Shown: positions 30,707-41,058, counted from the stretch's first letter. The stretch: DNA of 53,360 bases from an uncultured Opitutales bacterium (GCA_943787575.1 CALSMY010000016.1:1-53360); one strand, 5' to 3'. Numbers and translations are program-made. Notes: a model not told the origin generated them from the sequence alone.

Positions 30707-30996
30707 GAATTTTCTTCCAAATCCAGTTTATCTCCAATCGTTTGAACATACTCCGCTGTTGAGCCGTTTTTTTCTAAAACTGAAAAACCATGCTTTTGTA
30801 AATTATCCGCAGATAATGTTTTGTTTTCCCTAAGGCTAGAATGCCTAAGAGTGAGTGAAGGGGAATCAATTATCCTTTTTATCGGTTCACCGGTAATTGG
30901 GTGTTTTACAAGAGGTTTATCTGTTAATGCTTGTTCCACTTCAATATACTCCTCGGTATTACCTTTATTTAATACCAAGTATTTAAAAATCGGCAT
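30703..30996 (-). CDS. FmdB-like small protein that has lost its zinc-ribbon cysteines
   Basis: 97 residues from ATG 30996 (a TTG at 31014 would add six residues). The N-terminal ~45 residues MPIFKYLVL..., EEYIEVEQALTDKPL and GEPIKRIIDSP follow the FmdB/CxxC-CxxC-SSSS pattern (MP.Y.Y.C..C...FE..Q...D.PL..CP.C...V.R), but every cysteine position is replaced (VLNK and HPIT where CxxC is expected). The remainder is a polar extension. It probably keeps the small beta fold without zinc. Function unknown. It sits between topB and lipA on the same strand, with a 4-bp overlap with lipA. Confidence 0.6.
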   Translation of the reverse strand: MPIFKYLVLNKGNTEEYIEVEQALTDKPLVKHPITGEPIKRIIDSPSLTLRHSSLRENKTLSADNLQKHGFSVLEKNGSTAEYVQTIGDKLDLEENS

Positions 30997-31010
30997 AACA
31001 GACAAAGTGC

Positions 31011-33473
31011 TCAAGCAGATTTTTTCTTCCTTGGTGGAAATTCAAAACCTATTGAACCATTATCTTTTAATAACAAATTGGCATCAAAACGTCTTTTGGT
31101 TCTTCGTGAAATAAACCCCTTTATAAGACCGGTCTTTTTATCAACTACCAATTTCTTTAGTTCTTCAACCGGAATTTCCTTATCTAAAAGTTTACGGGTA
31201 ATTCTGAAATTACAGCTACCATCATCGGAAACTCTTTTGTTGTTCGAGCAGATAAAAGAAAGGTCTGTTTGACGAATAGATCCTTTGCATAAAGGACAAT
31301 CAACAATTTCAGGAGCGGATTTAATCATCTCCTTTTCAATTGATTCTTCCTGTTCATTTTTTGAGTTATCAAAAAGAAAGGAGATTTTGTAATCATCTTC
31401 CATTTTTAACATCGCCGAGAATCTTTTTCCTGTCTTTGCGATGAAATCATCTAAAGGACCGACCCGTTTGTCTTTAAGTAAAATTCCCACTTCTTCAACG
31501 GTAAGTCTTCGACCAGCTATATTCTTAGATATTTTAAAATCTCCAGATTCATTCTGGTAATTGTTTAGTCCCTCGAAAAGGGGTTGCTCATCAATAGGGG
31601 AACGTAGGTTTGTTTCCTTGAGGGATACTTTCGTCTCATCAAATCCTGTGGTTTTTTCAACAAAATCTTTGGTCATGGAGGAAATTCCTTCCATGAAAGT
31701 AGCTCTGGACATTTTACCATCTTCAATCATACGAAGCTTTTGCTCCCATTCCCCAGTCATTGCTGGGCTGGTAAGAACCTCCACTCCAGCAGCATGTAAA
31801 AACTGGAAAAGATCTTCGGCTTTAAGACTAGGGAACAGTTCGGTACCTTCCCGCCTCAAATATTTTTCTTTGATTAAATGTTCGATAGTGGATGCCCGCG
31901 TGGCTGGAGTGCCTAACCCTTTTTCTTTAAGAGCCTCTGCTAATTCTTCATCATCTACATGCTTTCCCGCTCCTTCCATTGCAGACAAAAGCGTTGCTTC
32001 ATTGTAACGAGGAGGAGGCTTCGTTTCGTCGCTAATTAATTCGGAATCAAGTAGTTTTGCTTCCTTATCTTGTTCTGGAGAAAGTGCAGGGAGTGTATCT
32101 TCACCACCTTGATCTTTTCCATAAATAGACAACCAGGACGGATCCACTAAAACTTTGCCTTCTGTTTTAAAGGAATGGTCCGAAACTTCAGTTATTCGCG
32201 TGGTTACATCCCACTCGGCAGGGGGATAAAAAACTGCAATAAAACGTTTAAGTATAAGATTATAAATCTTTAACTCCATTGCATCTAGTTTTTGCGGGCT
32301 GTTTGATGTTGGGATAATCGCAAAGTGATCGCTTATTTGTTTATCATTAAATACCCGTTTATCTTTTGGGTTGATCCAATTTTTCTCTAAAACTTCGTGG
32401 GCGTAAGGTTGTAAGTCTCCAGAAACCCGTTTTAACAGCTCTGTGCAGGTAGGAACATAATCTTCTGGAAGAGCTTTAGAGTCGGTACGGGGATAAGTGA
32501 TGACTTTATGTCTTTCGTAAAGAGCCTGGGCAATTTGTAGAGTCCGACTGGCAGGGAGGCTGTGTAAACGATTTGCTTCCCGTTGTAGGGTGGTCAGGTC
32601 GTAAAGCCGGGCAGAACTTTGTTTCGACCTTTTTTTGGTCTCGGAAACTGGACAGAAACTCGCTTTTTCGACTGTTTCAAAAATAGATTTTGCCAAGTCT
32701 TCATCCCAAATTCTGTCGACTCGGTCACGATCGTTATCTGGGTCTTTTTTAAAATCTGGTTTTTGATAAATGCCTTGATATACTCCATTTGCTATCTCGA
32801 AATTCGCCCGAATATTGTGAAAGGTCTGGGGCTCGAATCCTTGAATTTCATGTTCTCTTTCAATTACCAGGGATAGGGTGGGGGTCTGCACACGACCAAC
32901 GGTGGAAACTTGTCGACTACTCGCCTTGTTTCTTTTGATGGTAACAGCTCTTGTTCCGTTTATTCCAATTAACCAGTCAGATTCAGAACGACATCTAGCT
33001 GCATCTAAAAGGGGTTGCATTTGAGAGGAGTCACGCAAGTTGGTAAAAGCTTCGCGAATAGACTTGTCCGTCATCGACATCAGCCAAAGTCTTTTGATTT
33101 CAAGTTTAGACCCAGAAAGCTCGTGAATGTAATTAAAAATTAACTCTCCTTCACGACCGGCATCGCAAGCATTGATGACATGCTCAACATCTTTTCTTTT
33201 GAGCTGTTTTTTAAGGCTTTGAAATTTTTTCTTAGCAGTAGTTACCGGTTTTAATTCAAATTTTGGGGGAATGATGGGAAGGTTGGCTATTTTCCATGCT
33301 TTTAATTTCTTATCGAAATCGTCAGGCATGTATAGTTCAACTAAATGCCCTATCGCACTATCGATTATCCATTCATCATTTTCAAAATAGTCTTCCTTCT
33401 GGGGGACTTTACCAAGGGCCTTGGCAAGGTCACGGGCTACGCTTGGCTTTTCTGCGATTATAAGTTTTTTCAT
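31011..33473 (-). CDS. topB: DNA topoisomerase III (type IA)
   Basis: 820 residues. A type IA topoisomerase that decatenates and relaxes DNA through a 5'-phosphotyrosine link. Seen: N-terminal TOPRIM domain with LIIAEKPSVARDLAKALG and the acidic CDAGREGELIF motif, then LWLMSMTDKSIREAF, SRQVSTVGRVQTPTL, and the active site ITYPRTDSKALP (Tyr at about residue 325), followed by EKGLGTPATRASTIEHLI. The C-terminus has a topoisomerase zinc-finger-like segment with CPLCKGSIRQ...FICSNN. It belongs to the longer TopB forms. The stop is 14 bp from the FmdB-like start. Confidence 0.95.
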   Translation of the reverse strand: MKKLIIAEKPSVARDLAKALGKVPQKEDYFENDEWIIDSAIGHLVELYMPDDFDKKLKAWKIANLPIIPPKFELKPVTTAKKKFQSLKKQLKRKDVEHVINACDAGREGELIFNYIHELSGSKLEIKRLWLMSMTDKSIREAFTNLRDSSQMQPLLDAARCRSESDWLIGINGTRAVTIKRNKASSRQVSTVGRVQTPTLSLVIEREHEIQGFEPQTFHNIRANFEIANGVYQGIYQKPDFKKDPDNDRDRVDRIWDEDLAKSIFETVEKASFCPVSETKKRSKQSSARLYDLTTLQREANRLHSLPASRTLQIAQALYERHKVITYPRTDSKALPEDYVPTCTELLKRVSGDLQPYAHEVLEKNWINPKDKRVFNDKQISDHFAIIPTSNSPQKLDAMELKIYNLILKRFIAVFYPPAEWDVTTRITEVSDHSFKTEGKVLVDPSWLSIYGKDQGGEDTLPALSPEQDKEAKLLDSELISDETKPPPRYNEATLLSAMEGAGKHVDDEELAEALKEKGLGTPATRASTIEHLIKEKYLRREGTELFPSLKAEDLFQFLHAAGVEVLTSPAMTGEWEQKLRMIEDGKMSRATFMEGISSMTKDFVEKTTGFDETKVSLKETNLRSPIDEQPLFEGLNNYQNESGDFKISKNIAGRRLTVEEVGILLKDKRVGPLDDFIAKTGKRFSAMLKMEDDYKISFLFDNSKNEQEESIEKEMIKSAPEIVDCPLCKGSIRQTDLSFICSNNKRVSDDGSCNFRITRKLLDKEIPVEELKKLVVDKKTGLIKGFISRRTKRRFDANLLLKDNGSIGFEFPPRKKKSA

Positions 33474-33518
33474 GAGCCTTTAAGGCGAGTTATATTGGGC
33501 AAAAATGAGTTCAAATTA

Positions 33519-34604
33519 TTAGGAAGGTAAAAAGCGGGGGAGCAACTCATCCATACAACCGAGCAAGTGAGCCATAGTATCGTCCGTCTCATTCCCCATA
33601 TTTGATATACGAAATGTTTTACCTTTAATTTTTCCGTATCCTCCGTCGATCGCTATTTTTTTCTCAACCTTCAATGCTTTAACAAACCCAGCGATATCCA
33701 TTTCTAGATTATTTTTTACGCAGGTGAGTGATTTAGAGGCAAATTTTTGTTCGGGCAGAAGTTCAAATCCTTTTTGATCAACCCAGGAATGTACCATTTC
33801 GTTTAAACGTGAATGGCGAGCATGGCGGTTTTCGATACCTTCAGCAAAAATCTGGTCTAGGGTGTATTTAAGCCCGTGAATTTGAGGAATTGCAGGCGTA
33901 CTTGGGGTCATTCCTTTTTCATGATTCTTTAAGAATTCGAGGAAGTCAAAGTAGTAGCCCCTGCCCTCAATACTTTCAGCCCGGGCAAAAGCCCGGTCGG
34001 AAACTGTGAGCAAGGCAAGTCCGGGAGGCAGTGCCAATGCTTTTTGTGAGCCAGTAAGGATAACATCTATTCCCCAATCGTCTTTGGGAATGGGAACCAC
34101 AGAAAAAGAACTTACCGTGTCGATTACAGAAATAACCTCAGGATATTTTGCCAAAACCTTCATCAGGTCTTCCAGGGGATTCATCATTCCACACGATGTC
34201 TCGTTGTGCACCAAAGTTACCAAATCGTACTCGCCGCTTGAAAGTTTTTCGTCCAGGAGAGCTGGGTCAATGTGCGAACCCCATTCAACCTCGAGTCCAT
34301 CGGCCTGATTTCCACACCGCTTGGAAACATCTAGCCATTTATCTGAAAAAGCACCACACATACAGCAAAGAACCTTCCTTGAGGACAGGTTGCGAACGGC
34401 TCCCTCCATGACTCCCCATGCACTTGATGTGGACAGGAATACAGGGTCTTTCGTTTGAAAAAGCTCTTGGAGTTGGGGTTGGCAAGAGTTGTAAAGATCT
34501 ACAAAGTCAGGGCTTCTATGGCCCATTACTCGGGTTGACATGGCTTGGTAAGCCTCGGCAGATACATCTACAGGACCAGGGATATGCAATTTATAATCAA
34601 TCAT
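33519..34604 (-). CDS. Class V aminotransferase (alanine-glyoxylate / serine-pyruvate type)
   Basis: 361 residues. PLP enzyme of fold type I; the predicted PLP Lys is K188 in TGSQKALALPPG and the PLP-pyridine Asp is D162 in VIDTVSS. The start (YKLHIPGPVDVSAE) matches the AGT/PucG group (PGP...). Likely substrates are small amino acids with glyoxylate or pyruvate as acceptor, but this cannot be fixed from sequence; phosphoserine aminotransferase SerC is less likely because of the IPGP start and missing SerC motifs. Its start overlaps the panD stop by 8 bp, so the two are co-translated. Confidence 0.85.
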   Translation of the reverse strand: MIDYKLHIPGPVDVSAEAYQAMSTRVMGHRSPDFVDLYNSCQPQLQELFQTKDPVFLSTSSAWGVMEGAVRNLSSRKVLCCMCGAFSDKWLDVSKRCGNQADGLEVEWGSHIDPALLDEKLSSGEYDLVTLVHNETSCGMMNPLEDLMKVLAKYPEVISVIDTVSSFSVVPIPKDDWGIDVILTGSQKALALPPGLALLTVSDRAFARAESIEGRGYYFDFLEFLKNHEKGMTPSTPAIPQIHGLKYTLDQIFAEGIENRHARHSRLNEMVHSWVDQKGFELLPEQKFASKSLTCVKNNLEMDIAGFVKALKVEKKIAIDGGYGKIKGKTFRISNMGNETDDTMAHLLGCMDELLPRFLPS

Positions 34605-34980
34605 GATTGAGAGGTGCGGGAGAGGGAATGGTTTTGTGGTTTAGGTTCTTCTTACCTACAAGAATTAGTTTAGGATCCCAAACAGCGGCTTCGTCTGGGT
34701 TTAAATTTACAAAGGTAAGAATAACAAGAAGGTCACCAACTTTTCCTTTGTGTGCGGCTGCTCCATTTAAGGAAATCTCACCAGATCCTCTTGGTGCAGG
34801 TATACAGTAAGTTTCAAAGCGTTCACCATTACTGATATTTCCGACAAGAATTTTTTCGTGGTGCAAAAAACCCGCGGCATCCAATAAGTCTTGATCAATG
34901 GATAAACTCCCAGAATAGTCTGGGTGAACTCCGGTTACTTGTGCTCTATGAAGCTTTGATTTGAGAAGAGTTACCTGCAT
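34597..34980 (-). CDS. panD: Aspartate 1-decarboxylase
   Basis: 127 residues. A pyruvoyl enzyme that makes beta-alanine from aspartate for pantothenate and coenzyme A. It is self-cleaved between Gly24 and Ser25, seen here as DYSGSLSID, and Lys9 of LLKSKLHRA is also conserved. Downstream features: SNGERFETYCIPAPRGSGEI, LNGAAAHKGKVGDLLVIL. The usual length is about 120-140 residues, so it is complete. It is first in a two-gene unit with the class V aminotransferase. Other pan genes are not in the window. Confidence 0.96.
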   Translation of the reverse strand: MQVTLLKSKLHRAQVTGVHPDYSGSLSIDQDLLDAAGFLHHEKILVGNISNGERFETYCIPAPRGSGEISLNGAAAHKGKVGDLLVILTFVNLNPDEAAVWDPKLILVGKKNLNHKTIPSPAPLNHD

Positions 34981-35103
34981 TTTTGAACTAGGTAAAAGGA
35001 AATCATCAAATAGTTATTGTAAAAAAAGTCAATGGATCAAAGGAATGAACTTCGTAAATCGGATTGAAAGAACCTATTAATCGTATATTTTTAAGCGATT
35101 ATT

Positions 35104-36321
35104 ATGGCACAAACCGCCCTTATTTGGACAAAACAAAAGTGGAGTGATTTCGAAAGCTTTGTCGAAGGCGTTTTGTACGATCGAGATCTCTCTATTTCTG
35201 CTCGTTTATTTGGTCTTTTTTTACACCCCTTCTCCTATATTTTTTACGTTATTGTTAGGGTTCGCCTCTTTCTATACTCCAAAGGCTATTTCCTTCATTC
35301 AATCCGGTTGGATGGCTTGGTCATTGTCGTAGGAAACCTGACCATGGGAGGAACTGGAAAAACCCCCGTGGTTGAGCGCCTTGCCCGGGAACTTCAATCG
35401 AAGCAAAAAAAAGTTGCCGTTCTCAGTCGGGGATACAAGAGCAAAGACGATTTAGCACATACATCCAGACTGCCATGGCGAAGGAAAGTAAAAGATGTTG
35501 GCACCAAAGTGGTAAGTGATGGAAACCAGGTACTACTCGATTCTGAGGAAGCAGGAGACGAGCCTTTCATGTTAGCTCATAACCTGCCTGGCGTAGTTGT
35601 ATTAACTGATAAAGACCGGGTGCGTGCTGGACAATATGCAATTCGCGAATTTTCGGCAGAAGTTTTGATTTTGGATGATGGTTTTCAATACCTTCCAATT
35701 CAAGCAGATATGAATTTATTGCTGGTCGATCAATTAAATCCTTTTGGTAACCACAAACTCTTACCCCGGGGCATTCTTCGTGAACCAGTTAGTCATTTAT
35801 CACGAGCCTCGTATGTAATGGTGACTAAGTCCGAAATCGAACCCCAGTTAGAATTACTTGAAACCATAAGGAAGTTTAATCATCAGGCAGAGATCATTCG
35901 TTGTGCCCACAAACCCAAGGTTTTTCGGCAGGTCAATCATACTAAAGAAGAAAAATTAAATTTTTTGTACGAACGGGAAGTTGGCGTGTTTTGCGGAATT
36001 GCTTCTCCACGGGGTTTTGAACAATTGATACATCGAATGTCCGGGGAATTACGTTATCGTAAAAGATTTTTAGATCATCACCGGTATGAGGAAGATGAAC
36101 TTAACAGATTATTTCAGCAGGCCAAAAACGCAGGAGCGGAGGTGATGATTACTACGGAAAAAGATGCTGTTCGTATACCCAAAGATTTCGAACCGGTTCT
36201 TCCCTTGTTTTTCCTTCGTATGGAAATTGAAATTGTCGAAGGTTATGAAGATTTCGAGGAAGTAGTAAGTTCGATTTGCGAATTAAAGCCTAAATTCAAT
36301 CCATCAGGAGTTTCCAATTAG
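35104..36321 (+). CDS. lpxK: Tetraacyldisaccharide 4'-kinase
   Basis: 405 residues. Membrane-associated kinase that phosphorylates the 4' position of the lipid A precursor. There is an N-terminal hydrophobic helix (about 36-58), then the P-loop [12 protein letters not shown] (77-88), LSRGYKS, the [17 protein letters not shown] segment, [14 protein letters not shown] with the conserved acidic residues, [10 protein letters not shown], and the C-terminal [11 protein letters not shown]. It implies lipopolysaccharide synthesis. It is slightly longer than E. coli LpxK (about 328) because of extra sequence at both ends. It converges on hemE with a 4-bp overlap of the stops. Confidence 0.94.
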   Translation: MAQTALIWTKQKWSDFESFVEGVLYDRDLSISARLFGLFLHPFSYIFYVIVRVRLFLYSKGYFLHSIRLDGLVIVVGNLTMGGTGKTPVVERLARELQSKQKKVAVLSRGYKSKDDLAHTSRLPWRRKVKDVGTKVVSDGNQVLLDSEEAGDEPFMLAHNLPGVVVLTDKDRVRAGQYAIREFSAEVLILDDGFQYLPIQADMNLLLVDQLNPFGNHKLLPRGILREPVSHLSRASYVMVTKSEIEPQLELLETIRKFNHQAEIIRCAHKPKVFRQVNHTKEEKLNFLYEREVGVFCGIASPRGFEQLIHRMSGELRYRKRFLDHHRYEEDELNRLFQQAKNAGAEVMITTEKDAVRIPKDFEPVLPLFFLRMEIEIVEGYEDFEEVVSSICELKPKFNPSGVSN

Positions 36322-37349
36322 CTGCCATATGCCTTTACCGTGGAAACCAAGGCTTGCATACACTCAATCTTGGCACCCGGTCGAATACCGTGACCCAGAT
36401 TCATAATGTGAGCTGGGTCGTTTTTCATCGAATCTAGAATGTTTACGGTTTTATTAATGACCGTGTTTGGATCGGTTTCCATAATCTCGGGATCCAAGTT
36501 GCCTTGTAAAACCAGCGGAGCGGGGAAGAGGTTTCGAGCTTGTGCAATATTGGCACGATGATGGATTCCGAGAGCCTGTGGCTTTGTCAGAACAATTTCT
36601 TTCAAGCCTTCTACCGGTGCATTGGCATAAATGATCAATGGAAGGTTTTGAGGAACTTGCTCAATAAGGCGTGCAATCCACTTAAGGGATAAATCCCAAA
36701 TACGTCCTGGGGGGCAAAGGTTGTGCCAACTGTCAAAGATTTGCAGGGCATCAACTCCACACTTTGCTTGCATGGTCAGATAATCAACCAAGGCTTGGGT
36801 TATTTTTTCCAGTAAGCGATCAAAAGATTTTGGGTGTTTATCAGCCCATGCGAGGGCCTTGGGGAATCCGTCTGCTGAACCACCTTCAATCATGTAGCAA
36901 GCCAAGGTCCATGGAGATCCGCAAAAACCCAACAAGGCTTGCTGATCACCCAACTCTTGCCGCAGGGTTCTTAAGGTTTCTGAGACATAGGAAAGTTTTT
37001 CTTCGATATCACAGGATGTTAGTTTATCAATGCTGGAATCATCATCTAATTTACTTGTCATCTCAATGCCTCCAGCGGGTCTAAAGTCATAGCCCTGACC
37101 CATCGCTTCTGGGATGACTAAGATGTCGCTAAACACGATGGCGGCATCAAGGTCGAACCTGCGAAGCGGTTGAAGGGTGACTTCTGTGGCCAGTGCCGGT
37201 GTTTTAACCATCTCCACAAAAGAATATTTTTCTTTCAGTGCCCGGTATTCAGGCAGGTACCTACCAGCCTGCCTCATGACCCAAAGGGGAGGGCGTCCAC
37301 TATGGTTTTCCCCTTTCAGGGTTGCTTGAAAAAGAGGGCGTCCAATCAT
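36318..37349 (-). CDS. hemE: Uroporphyrinogen decarboxylase
   Basis: 343 residues. It decarboxylates the four acetate side chains of uroporphyrinogen III in heme synthesis. Signatures: [17 protein letters not shown] with the conserved Arg residues, [62 protein letters not shown] and the C-terminal FNLGHGI-like segment ([10 protein letters not shown]). The start overlaps hemF by 50 bp in another frame, yet about 20 residues before WVMRQAGRY is the normal family spacing, so the start is kept. Confidence 0.97.
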   Translation of the reverse strand: MIGRPLFQATLKGENHSGRPPLWVMRQAGRYLPEYRALKEKYSFVEMVKTPALATEVTLQPLRRFDLDAAIVFSDILVIPEAMGQGYDFRPAGGIEMTSKLDDDSSIDKLTSCDIEEKLSYVSETLRTLRQELGDQQALLGFCGSPWTLACYMIEGGSADGFPKALAWADKHPKSFDRLLEKITQALVDYLTMQAKCGVDALQIFDSWHNLCPPGRIWDLSLKWIARLIEQVPQNLPLIIYANAPVEGLKEIVLTKPQALGIHHRANIAQARNLFPAPLVLQGNLDPEIMETDPNTVINKTVNILDSMKNDPAHIMNLGHGIRPGAKIECMQALVSTVKAYGS

Positions 37350-38268
37350 TGTTTTCTTCTAGCCAGTTTCTCGGGCGTAGGTAAGAGGTGTAAAGTTCTT
37401 CTTCGGGTGATCCACTCTCTGGTTTCCAGTTATATGTCCATGATACTTCAGGAGGCATGGACATTAGAATAGATTCTGTTCTGCCACCAGATTGGAGCCC
37501 AAAGAGAGTGCCCCGGTCATAAACTAAATTAAACTCGGCATATCGACCTCGTCGATATTTCTGGAAATTTCTTTGGTGCTGTCCAAAAGGAGTTGTGCGT
37601 CGCCTTTCAAAAATTTGAAAATAAGTTTGGGCAAAGATTTGTCCAACTTTGAGTACAAATTCAAGGGTTTTGTCGAAGCCACCCAGGTCAAGATCGTCAA
37701 AGAATAAACCGCCTACTCCACGAGTTTCATTACGATGTGGCAGAAAAAAATACTTGTCGCATAAAGCTTTGAACTTTGGATACAAATCTTTCCCATAGGG
37801 AGCACACACAGAACGGGCAGCTTCGTGCCACTCGATAACATCCTCATGAAATGGATAGTAAGGGGTTAAATCAAACCCACCCCCAAACCACCAGGCTTTC
37901 GGGGCATCTTCAGGACCAGTTTCAAAATATCGAATGTTTGCATGAGTGGTTGGGGAGTAAGGGTTGTAGGGATGAAATACAACGGATACTCCCATAGCTC
38001 GAAAAGGCAGTCCTTCAAGTTCTGGCCGATTCGCGGTGGCAGAAGGGGGAAGTTGCTTGCCTTGGACATCGGAAAAATTAACCCCTCCTTTTTCCAGGGC
38101 ATCTCCTTTGGCAAAAGCCCGAGTAATACCACCACCACCTTCTTCGCGCTCCCAATCATCCTCTTTAATTTTACATGTCGAATCAACCTCGAGCAATTGA
38201 TCACAAATATTGTGCTGTAAATCGATAAAGGCAGCACGGGCTTTCTCAGCGTCTGAAAGAGGGGGCAT
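37300..38268 (-). CDS. hemF: Oxygen-dependent coproporphyrinogen III oxidase
   Basis: 322 residues. It converts coproporphyrinogen III to protoporphyrinogen IX using O2. Signatures: [66 protein letters not shown], the [19 protein letters not shown] segment, and ESILMSMPP. The C-terminal ~20 residues (after [12 protein letters not shown]) run into the hemE start and look non-conserved. Use of HemF rather than HemN suggests aerobic growth. It is probably an operon with hemE (hemF-hemE). Confidence 0.97.
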   Translation of the reverse strand: MPPLSDAEKARAAFIDLQHNICDQLLEVDSTCKIKEDDWEREEGGGGITRAFAKGDALEKGGVNFSDVQGKQLPPSATANRPELEGLPFRAMGVSVVFHPYNPYSPTTHANIRYFETGPEDAPKAWWFGGGFDLTPYYPFHEDVIEWHEAARSVCAPYGKDLYPKFKALCDKYFFLPHRNETRGVGGLFFDDLDLGGFDKTLEFVLKVGQIFAQTYFQIFERRRTTPFGQHQRNFQKYRRGRYAEFNLVYDRGTLFGLQSGGRTESILMSMPPEVSWTYNWKPESGSPEEELYTSYLRPRNWLEENNDWTPSFSSNPERGKP

Positions 38269-38337
38269 AATTAACAGTTCCCAAAAGGGAGAGCGAAAGA
38301 AACGAGGTCGATAGATTTAAGGTTCGGAAAACGAAGG

Positions 38338-39477
38338 TTAGTCTTCCTCCTCAACTTCGCGATCAAACGATGTCTTTGCTTCTTCCAAGTTTTCACAGAT
38401 TGCCCATTCTTCACAGCCATCCAAATTATTCCACATCTCTGCGTCTTCACCGGTTGCAATAATAGCTCCACGCATTGGAAGTTTCATATCCTCAATCTTT
38501 TCAGAGAATTCGCCCACGACTTCAATCGCTTCTTCCTCGACCTCTTCCAAAGATGAGACATCAATAATCAGTTTTAAAATTCCCTCGTTAATGGTGTTCC
38601 GGATACGTTGATCCATATTTTCTTTGATGTCATTAATGACAAAAGGAGAAAGTTCGGCGGGTAGATCAAATAACAAATAATCCTCAACAAATTTAAAGTA
38701 CCTAGCTGATGAATCTAGGTTCATGACTTTATACATCACCGCATCGGTTTTGTTTTGGTCAAAGGGTTTGGTAATGCAATCTGCAAACCCTGAATCAAGA
38801 GCTTTACGTTGGGCAGCTTGGTCACCCATTACAATCATTCCTACAACAGGAGTGTTGAGTACACGATGGTTGGTTTTCAACTTACGCCTTAAATCAATCG
38901 CAGAATCTCCTGGTAAAGCCATACTGATGAGGATTGCAGAGTAGTGACTGTGCTCACAGGCATCTAAGGCACATTGCTCGTCTTTGGCACCCTCTACCTG
39001 CCAATCACTTAGGGCGAACATATCTGTTAGCTGTTTAATAATGTTCGGCTTGTCGTCTACAACCAAGATACGGATGGTATTGTCAGTAACATCAAGTACT
39101 TTAGAACCATCAGCCTTTTTGAAGATATTAAAGTCAGAATCTCCCCGCGGGGCAATTTTGTTCATCCGATACAGACGGCGACCAAGGGTACGGATTAACT
39201 TGAGGGCAACTTTAGGGTTTTTGGTTACAATATCACCAATACTTTCCTCAACATGTCTCACTTGGGCTACAGTTTTGGCCCGAATTGCCGCATCTCTTTT
39301 CATACCAAGGATTTCACTGAGTTCGCCAAAAATGGCTCCCTTCATGTCGATCTCACTGAGTACTCTATTATCACGAATCACTTCTAGAGTGCCACTTTCC
39401 AAAATGCAAAAACCTGTGCCAAGCTGTCCTTCGGGTAAGACAACTTCTCCTTCTTTATATTCTTGAAGTTTAATCAT
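38338..39477 (-). CDS. Three-domain signalling protein: cNMP-binding domain, pseudo-receiver, STAS-like domain
   Basis: 379 residues. Residues 1-110 are a cyclic-nucleotide-binding (Crp-type) beta-barrel (VVLPEGQLGTGFCILESGTL, FGELSEILGM). Residues about 136-252 are a response-regulator receiver: acidic pair D141/D142 and K237 (ITKPF) are kept, but the phospho-acceptor position is Ser185 (ILISMALPG), so Asp-phosphorylation is unlikely. Residues about 258-370 resemble a STAS domain (LIIDVSSLEEVEEEAIEVV), typical of anti-anti-sigma or stress-signalling modules. There is no output HTH. It probably integrates cNMP with partner binding. Divergent from the flavoprotein gene. Confidence 0.8.
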   Translation of the reverse strand: MIKLQEYKEGEVVLPEGQLGTGFCILESGTLEVIRDNRVLSEIDMKGAIFGELSEILGMKRDAAIRAKTVAQVRHVEESIGDIVTKNPKVALKLIRTLGRRLYRMNKIAPRGDSDFNIFKKADGSKVLDVTDNTIRILVVDDKPNIIKQLTDMFALSDWQVEGAKDEQCALDACEHSHYSAILISMALPGDSAIDLRRKLKTNHRVLNTPVVGMIVMGDQAAQRKALDSGFADCITKPFDQNKTDAVMYKVMNLDSSARYFKFVEDYLLFDLPAELSPFVINDIKENMDQRIRNTINEGILKLIIDVSSLEEVEEEAIEVVGEFSEKIEDMKLPMRGAIIATGEDAEMWNNLDGCEEWAICENLEEAKTSFDREVEEED

Positions 39478-39606
39478 GTAGATCTTGCATACTTGGCAAA
39501 AAGAGCCCTCGAATCAATTCAATTATAGATCCGGAATAAAGGGGGGTAATAATTGGTAATAGAATGCGAATCGACAGTTTCATAGGTCCGCTTTAAAAAG
39601 CTCTTT

Positions 39607-41013
39607 ATGACGAATGAAACGGAAAAATTTGATTTTTTAGTACTAGGGGGGGGAAGTGCTGGGTATGCTGCTGCTCGAACTGCCCATGACCTTGGTAAGC
39701 GAGTTGCGGTTGTCGATGGAGCTGCCGAACTTAGCGGGCTGTGCATTCTTCGGGGATGTATGCCTTCCAAAACTTTAATCTACTCCGCCGAAGTTCTTCA
39801 TCTTGCTCAGCAGGGAGATATTTTTGGCTTTAAGGGGGGCAAGCCGGTGGCTGACATGGAGGCAATACAACAGCGCAAACGCGAAGTGATCCGGGAATTT
39901 TCCGAATATCGAAAAGAGCAGTTGGAGGATGGTAGGTTTTCGCTCTTTAAGGATTATGGACATTTTCGGGACCTAAACTCCGTGGAATTATCTGATGGGA
40001 AAGTTTTGCGGGCAGAAAAGATTTTAATCTCTACAGGATCAATCATCAAAACCCCGGATTTACCAGGCTTGCGTGGTTGTTCTTACAAAACAAGCGATGA
40101 TGTGCTGGACTTAAACTATTTGCCTGAAGAATGCATTGTTCTTGGAGGTGGAGTGGTCGCCTGTGAACTTGCTCAATTTCTTGCCCGTGTCGGTTGTAGA
40201 GTTGTACAGTTGCAGAGAAGTTCCCATGTTTTAAAAGAATTTGCTCAAGCCTCTTCTGAAGTCGTCGCCGATGCTTTACGAGACAATGGGATTAATTTAA
40301 TAACTAATGTTTCGCTTAAATCCTTCGAAGATCTTCCGGGAGAAAGAGTGAGCGTGAATTTTGAGCACGAGGGAGAATCCAAAACCTTGGAAACCAAGTT
40401 TTTGTTCAATGCTCTCGGGCGCCAGCCTGCAACGGCTAGCCTGGGAGTTGATAAGGTTGGCCTCGAACTTCGGCCAAGCGGACATTTAATCGCCAATGAG
40501 TATCAACAAACCAATGTTCCCCATATCTACGCTGCTGGAGATTGTGCTGGACCACATGAGATCGTCCATGTCGCCATCAGGCAGGGAGAGACCGTGGCCA
40601 AGCATGCATTTGGACAGTCGGTAAATCCAATGACATATGATTCCTTGCTTACTGTGGTCTTTACGGATCCACAAATTGCCAGGGTCGGTCTTAGTCAGGA
40701 ACAGATGACAAAGAGGGGCTTTTCATATACATCTGCATCTTTCCCTTTTGATGATCATGGGAAATCTATCCTTATGGAGGCAAAGCGGGGTTATGTGGCT
40801 GTTCATGCGGACAAGAATACAGGACGGATATTAGGAGCCGAATGTGCTTCCAAGGACGCGGGGGAACTCATTCATTCTTTGTCAGTTGCCGTTGGGTTGG
40901 GGGCGACAGTCCATGATATGTTAAAGGCAGATTGGTATCATCCGACTTTATCCGAAATTTGGACTTATCCTTTGGAAGACTTGGCTGAGGAAATATCCCC
41001 CTTAGAAACCTGA
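39607..41013 (+). CDS. FAD-dependent pyridine nucleotide-disulfide oxidoreductase (dihydrolipoamide dehydrogenase / mercuric reductase-like)
   Basis: 468 residues. Rossmann FAD motif LVLGGGSAGYAAAR at 11-24; redox-active CxxxxC at C46 and C51 (LCILRGCMPSK); NAD-binding motif VLGGGVVACELAQF around residue 180; second FAD motif YAAGDCAG; C-terminal dimer HPTLSE with the catalytic His/Glu pair. This is the complete set for a class I disulfide reductase. The GLCILRGC variant is not the standard GGTCLNVGC of lipoamide dehydrogenase, so the physiological disulfide is uncertain: lipoamide, mercuric (no MerA N-terminal HMA domain) or a thiol. No neighbouring 2-oxo-acid dehydrogenase genes are seen. 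Confidence 0.88.
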   Translation: MTNETEKFDFLVLGGGSAGYAAARTAHDLGKRVAVVDGAAELSGLCILRGCMPSKTLIYSAEVLHLAQQGDIFGFKGGKPVADMEAIQQRKREVIREFSEYRKEQLEDGRFSLFKDYGHFRDLNSVELSDGKVLRAEKILISTGSIIKTPDLPGLRGCSYKTSDDVLDLNYLPEECIVLGGGVVACELAQFLARVGCRVVQLQRSSHVLKEFAQASSEVVADALRDNGINLITNVSLKSFEDLPGERVSVNFEHEGESKTLETKFLFNALGRQPATASLGVDKVGLELRPSGHLIANEYQQTNVPHIYAAGDCAGPHEIVHVAIRQGETVAKHAFGQSVNPMTYDSLLTVVFTDPQIARVGLSQEQMTKRGFSYTSASFPFDDHGKSILMEAKRGYVAVHADKNTGRILGAECASKDAGELIHSLSVAVGLGATVHDMLKADWYHPTLSEIWTYPLEDLAEEISPLET

Positions 41014-41058
41014 TAAGGAAAAAGGCCTTGCGATAAGAGGTTTAAGCCGGCGACTTAA

